Below are positions 8,681-9,992 of a stretch of 9,992 nucleotides of DNA, piece after piece; position 1 is the first letter of the stretch, and every line of letters starts with the position of its first letter. This DNA is from Nitrospirota bacterium (lineage in GTDB: Bacteria; Nitrospirota; JACRHJ01), in contig JAKAHE010000067.1 of NCBI GenBank assembly GCA_021815285.1, forward strand, positions 1 through 9,992, in the 5' to 3' direction. The notes under the pieces were generated by a model. That model searched no databases, had not been told where the DNA came from, and was given only the letters and a program-made list of their open reading frames with translations. Made by a program: the position numbers and the translations under genes.

Positions 8681-9992
8681 ATGGCACAGGCAGCTGAAAA
8701 AACATCGGGTACGGCAAAAGTGAAAAGGCAGTATTCTCTCGAGGATACCCGGAATATAGGGATAATGGCGCATATCGACGCTGGCAAGACCACGACGACC
8801 GAGCGCATCCTCTACTATACCGGCGTGTCCTATAAGATAGGCGAAGTGCATGAAGGCACTGCCGTAATGGACTGGATGGTCCAGGAGCAGGAGCGCGGCA
8901 TTACCATTACATCCGCCGCCACAACGTGTTTTTGGAAGGGGAAGCGCATAAATATAATAGACACGCCGGGCCATGTCGATTTCACAATTGAGGTCGAGCG
9001 ATCTCTCCGTGTGCTGGACGGCGCCGTTGCAGTCTTCGATTCCGTCGCCGGGGTAGAGCCCCAGTCCGAGACAGTGTGGCGGCAGGCGGACAAATATGCC
9101 GTTCCCAGGATTGCTTTTATGAATAAAATGGACAGGACTGGTGCTGATTTCTACCGCTCTGTCCAGACCATGATAGACCGTCTTGGGACGAAACCCGTTG
9201 CAATCCAACTTCCTATAGGCAGGGAAGAGAATTTCAAGGGCGTAATAGACCTCGTCCGCATGAAGGCCGTACTTTTCCTGGATGAAACTCTTGGCGCGAA
9301 GTTCGACGAGACGGAAATCCCCGAGGACATGAAGGACCAGGCGCATGAGTACCACGAGAAGATGATAGAGGCCCTCTCGGATGTTGACGATGCCCTGATG
9401 GAAAAATATCTGGGCGGCGAGACCATATCCGAGGAAGAGATAAAGGCCGCCCTTCGCAGGGGTACCGTCGAGCTCAAAATAACCCCGTGTCTCTGCGGGA
9501 CAGCCTTCAAGAATAAAGGCGTTCAGCCGCTCCTCGACGCGGTTGTGGATTACCTGCCTTCTCCCCTGGATGTCCCCCCGGTAGTCGGAAAGCATCCGGG
9601 CACGGGCGACGAAATTACGCGCAAGGCTGACGACAGCGAACCCTTCTCCGCCCTGGCATTCAAGATAATGGCGGACCCGTTCGTCGGTCAGCTTACGTTC
9701 TTCAGGGTATACTCCGGCACGATGAACGCGGGTTCCTACATATATAACGCTACAAAGGACAGCAAGGAGCGGGTTGGCCGCATCCTCAAGATGCACGCCA
9801 ACAAAAGAGAAGATATCGATGTCGTAATGGCGGGTGACATCGCCGCGGCAGTCGGGTTGAAAAACACAATCACCGGTGACACTCTCTGCGATCCCAGCCA
9901 TCCCGTCATTCTTGAGGCGATGGAATTTCCGGAACCGGTTATATCCGTAGCCATAGAGCCCAAGACCAAGGTAGACCAGGAAAGACTTGGTA
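8681..9992 (+). CDS. fusA: Translation elongation factor G, 3'-truncated by the window
   Basis: EF-G is the GTPase that drives tRNA-mRNA translocation and, with RRF, ribosome recycling. The frame stays open to the window end (437 codons, about 60 percent of a normal EF-G of about 690-700 residues). Visible parts are the P-loop AHIDAGKTT (30-38), the switch I segment ending [11 protein letters not shown] (72-82), and DTPGH (94-98) with catalytic H98. NKMD (148-151) is the guanine-specificity motif, and CGTAFKN (272-278) is the G5 region with T274-A275 where E. coli has Ser-Ala. Domain II begins near [19 protein letters not shown] and the frame ends early in domain III. E. coli's short insertion before [10 protein letters not shown] is missing. 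From ATG 8681 the protein has about 13 more N-terminal residues than E. coli EF-G; starting at GTG 8720 (codon 14) would give [20 protein letters not shown], a normal family start. The gene is certain; the start is not. Confidence 0.98.
   Translation, partial: MAQAAEKTSGTAKVKRQYSLEDTRNIGIMAHIDAGKTTTTERILYYTGVSYKIGEVHEGTAVMDWMVQEQERGITITSAATTCFWKGKRINIIDTPGHVDFTIEVERSLRVLDGAVAVFDSVAGVEPQSETVWRQADKYAVPRIAFMNKMDRTGADFYRSVQTMIDRLGTKPVAIQLPIGREENFKGVIDLVRMKAVLFLDETLGAKFDETEIPEDMKDQAHEYHEKMIEALSDVDDALMEKYLGGETISEEEIKAALRRGTVELKITPCLCGTAFKNKGVQPLLDAVVDYLPSPLDVPPVVGKHPGTGDEITRKADDSEPFSALAFKIMADPFVGQLTFFRVYSGTMNAGSYIYNATKDSKERVGRILKMHANKREDIDVVMAGDIAAAVGLKNTITGDTLCDPSHPVILEAMEFPEPVISVAIEPKTKVDQERLG

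Noticed and set aside
8675..9901. Long open frame on the - strand (408 codons) opposite fusA
   Set aside because: It is the antisense shadow of fusA, whose GTPase motifs on the + strand settle the coding strand.
1..9992. A hidden novel system (defence, mobile element, CRISPR, retroelement) in the window
   Set aside because: Core housekeeping genes fill nearly all of the window; the only sizeable gap (7580-7814) is explained by a terminator, a promoter and a leader, and I found no direct-repeat array, terminal inverted repeats or unexplained coding sequence.

Overview
The window is a stretch of bacterial housekeeping chromosome carrying the core of the RNA polymerase and str operons in the classical order: rpoB (5' end cut off by the window), rpoC, a transcriptional boundary, then rpsL, rpsG and fusA (3' end cut off). 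All genes are on the + strand and look intact apart from the window edges. I see no mobile element, CRISPR array, RNA gene, pseudogene or unknown protein family, and no sign of a previously undescribed system.

Region by region: bases 1-3318 encode the beta subunit from about E. coli residue 206 to its C-terminus. A 40-base spacer with a strong ribosome binding site leads into rpoC (3359-7579), which starts with TTG. The 235 bases from 7580 to 7814 hold a GC-rich intrinsic terminator that closes the rpoBC unit, an AT-rich stretch, a promoter with perfect consensus -35 and -10 hexamers (18-base spacer), and a leader of about 80 bases. Then come rpsL (GTG start at 7815), an 11-base gap, rpsG (8201-8671), a 9-base gap, and fusA (ATG at 8681, or possibly GTG at 8720), which runs off the end. 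The rpsL-rpsG-fusA block is thus a separate transcription unit from rpoBC.

Organism: RpoC carries the large trigger-loop insertion (SI3) typical of many Gram-negative (diderm) bacteria. RpoB has the two older insertions (beta-i4 and a beta-i9-like region) but lacks the beta-i11 insertion seen in E. coli. With a moderately high GC content, an EF-G start region resembling 'delta-proteobacterial' EF-Gs, and heavy use of ATA isoleucine and AGG arginine codons even in these highly expressed genes, this suggests a diderm lineage outside the alpha/beta/gamma-proteobacteria (for example former Deltaproteobacteria, Nitrospirota or a related candidate phylum). I cannot name it more closely from the sequence alone.

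Together the genes supply the two catalytic subunits of RNA polymerase, two 30S ribosomal proteins and the translocation factor EF-G. The more interesting points are regulatory or evolutionary: a run of six T residues right at the predicted rpsL transcription start, a promoter placed directly against the terminator, a missing intercistronic S7-binding site, an uncertain fusA start, a change in third-position GC within rpoB, and the ATA/AGG codon use.
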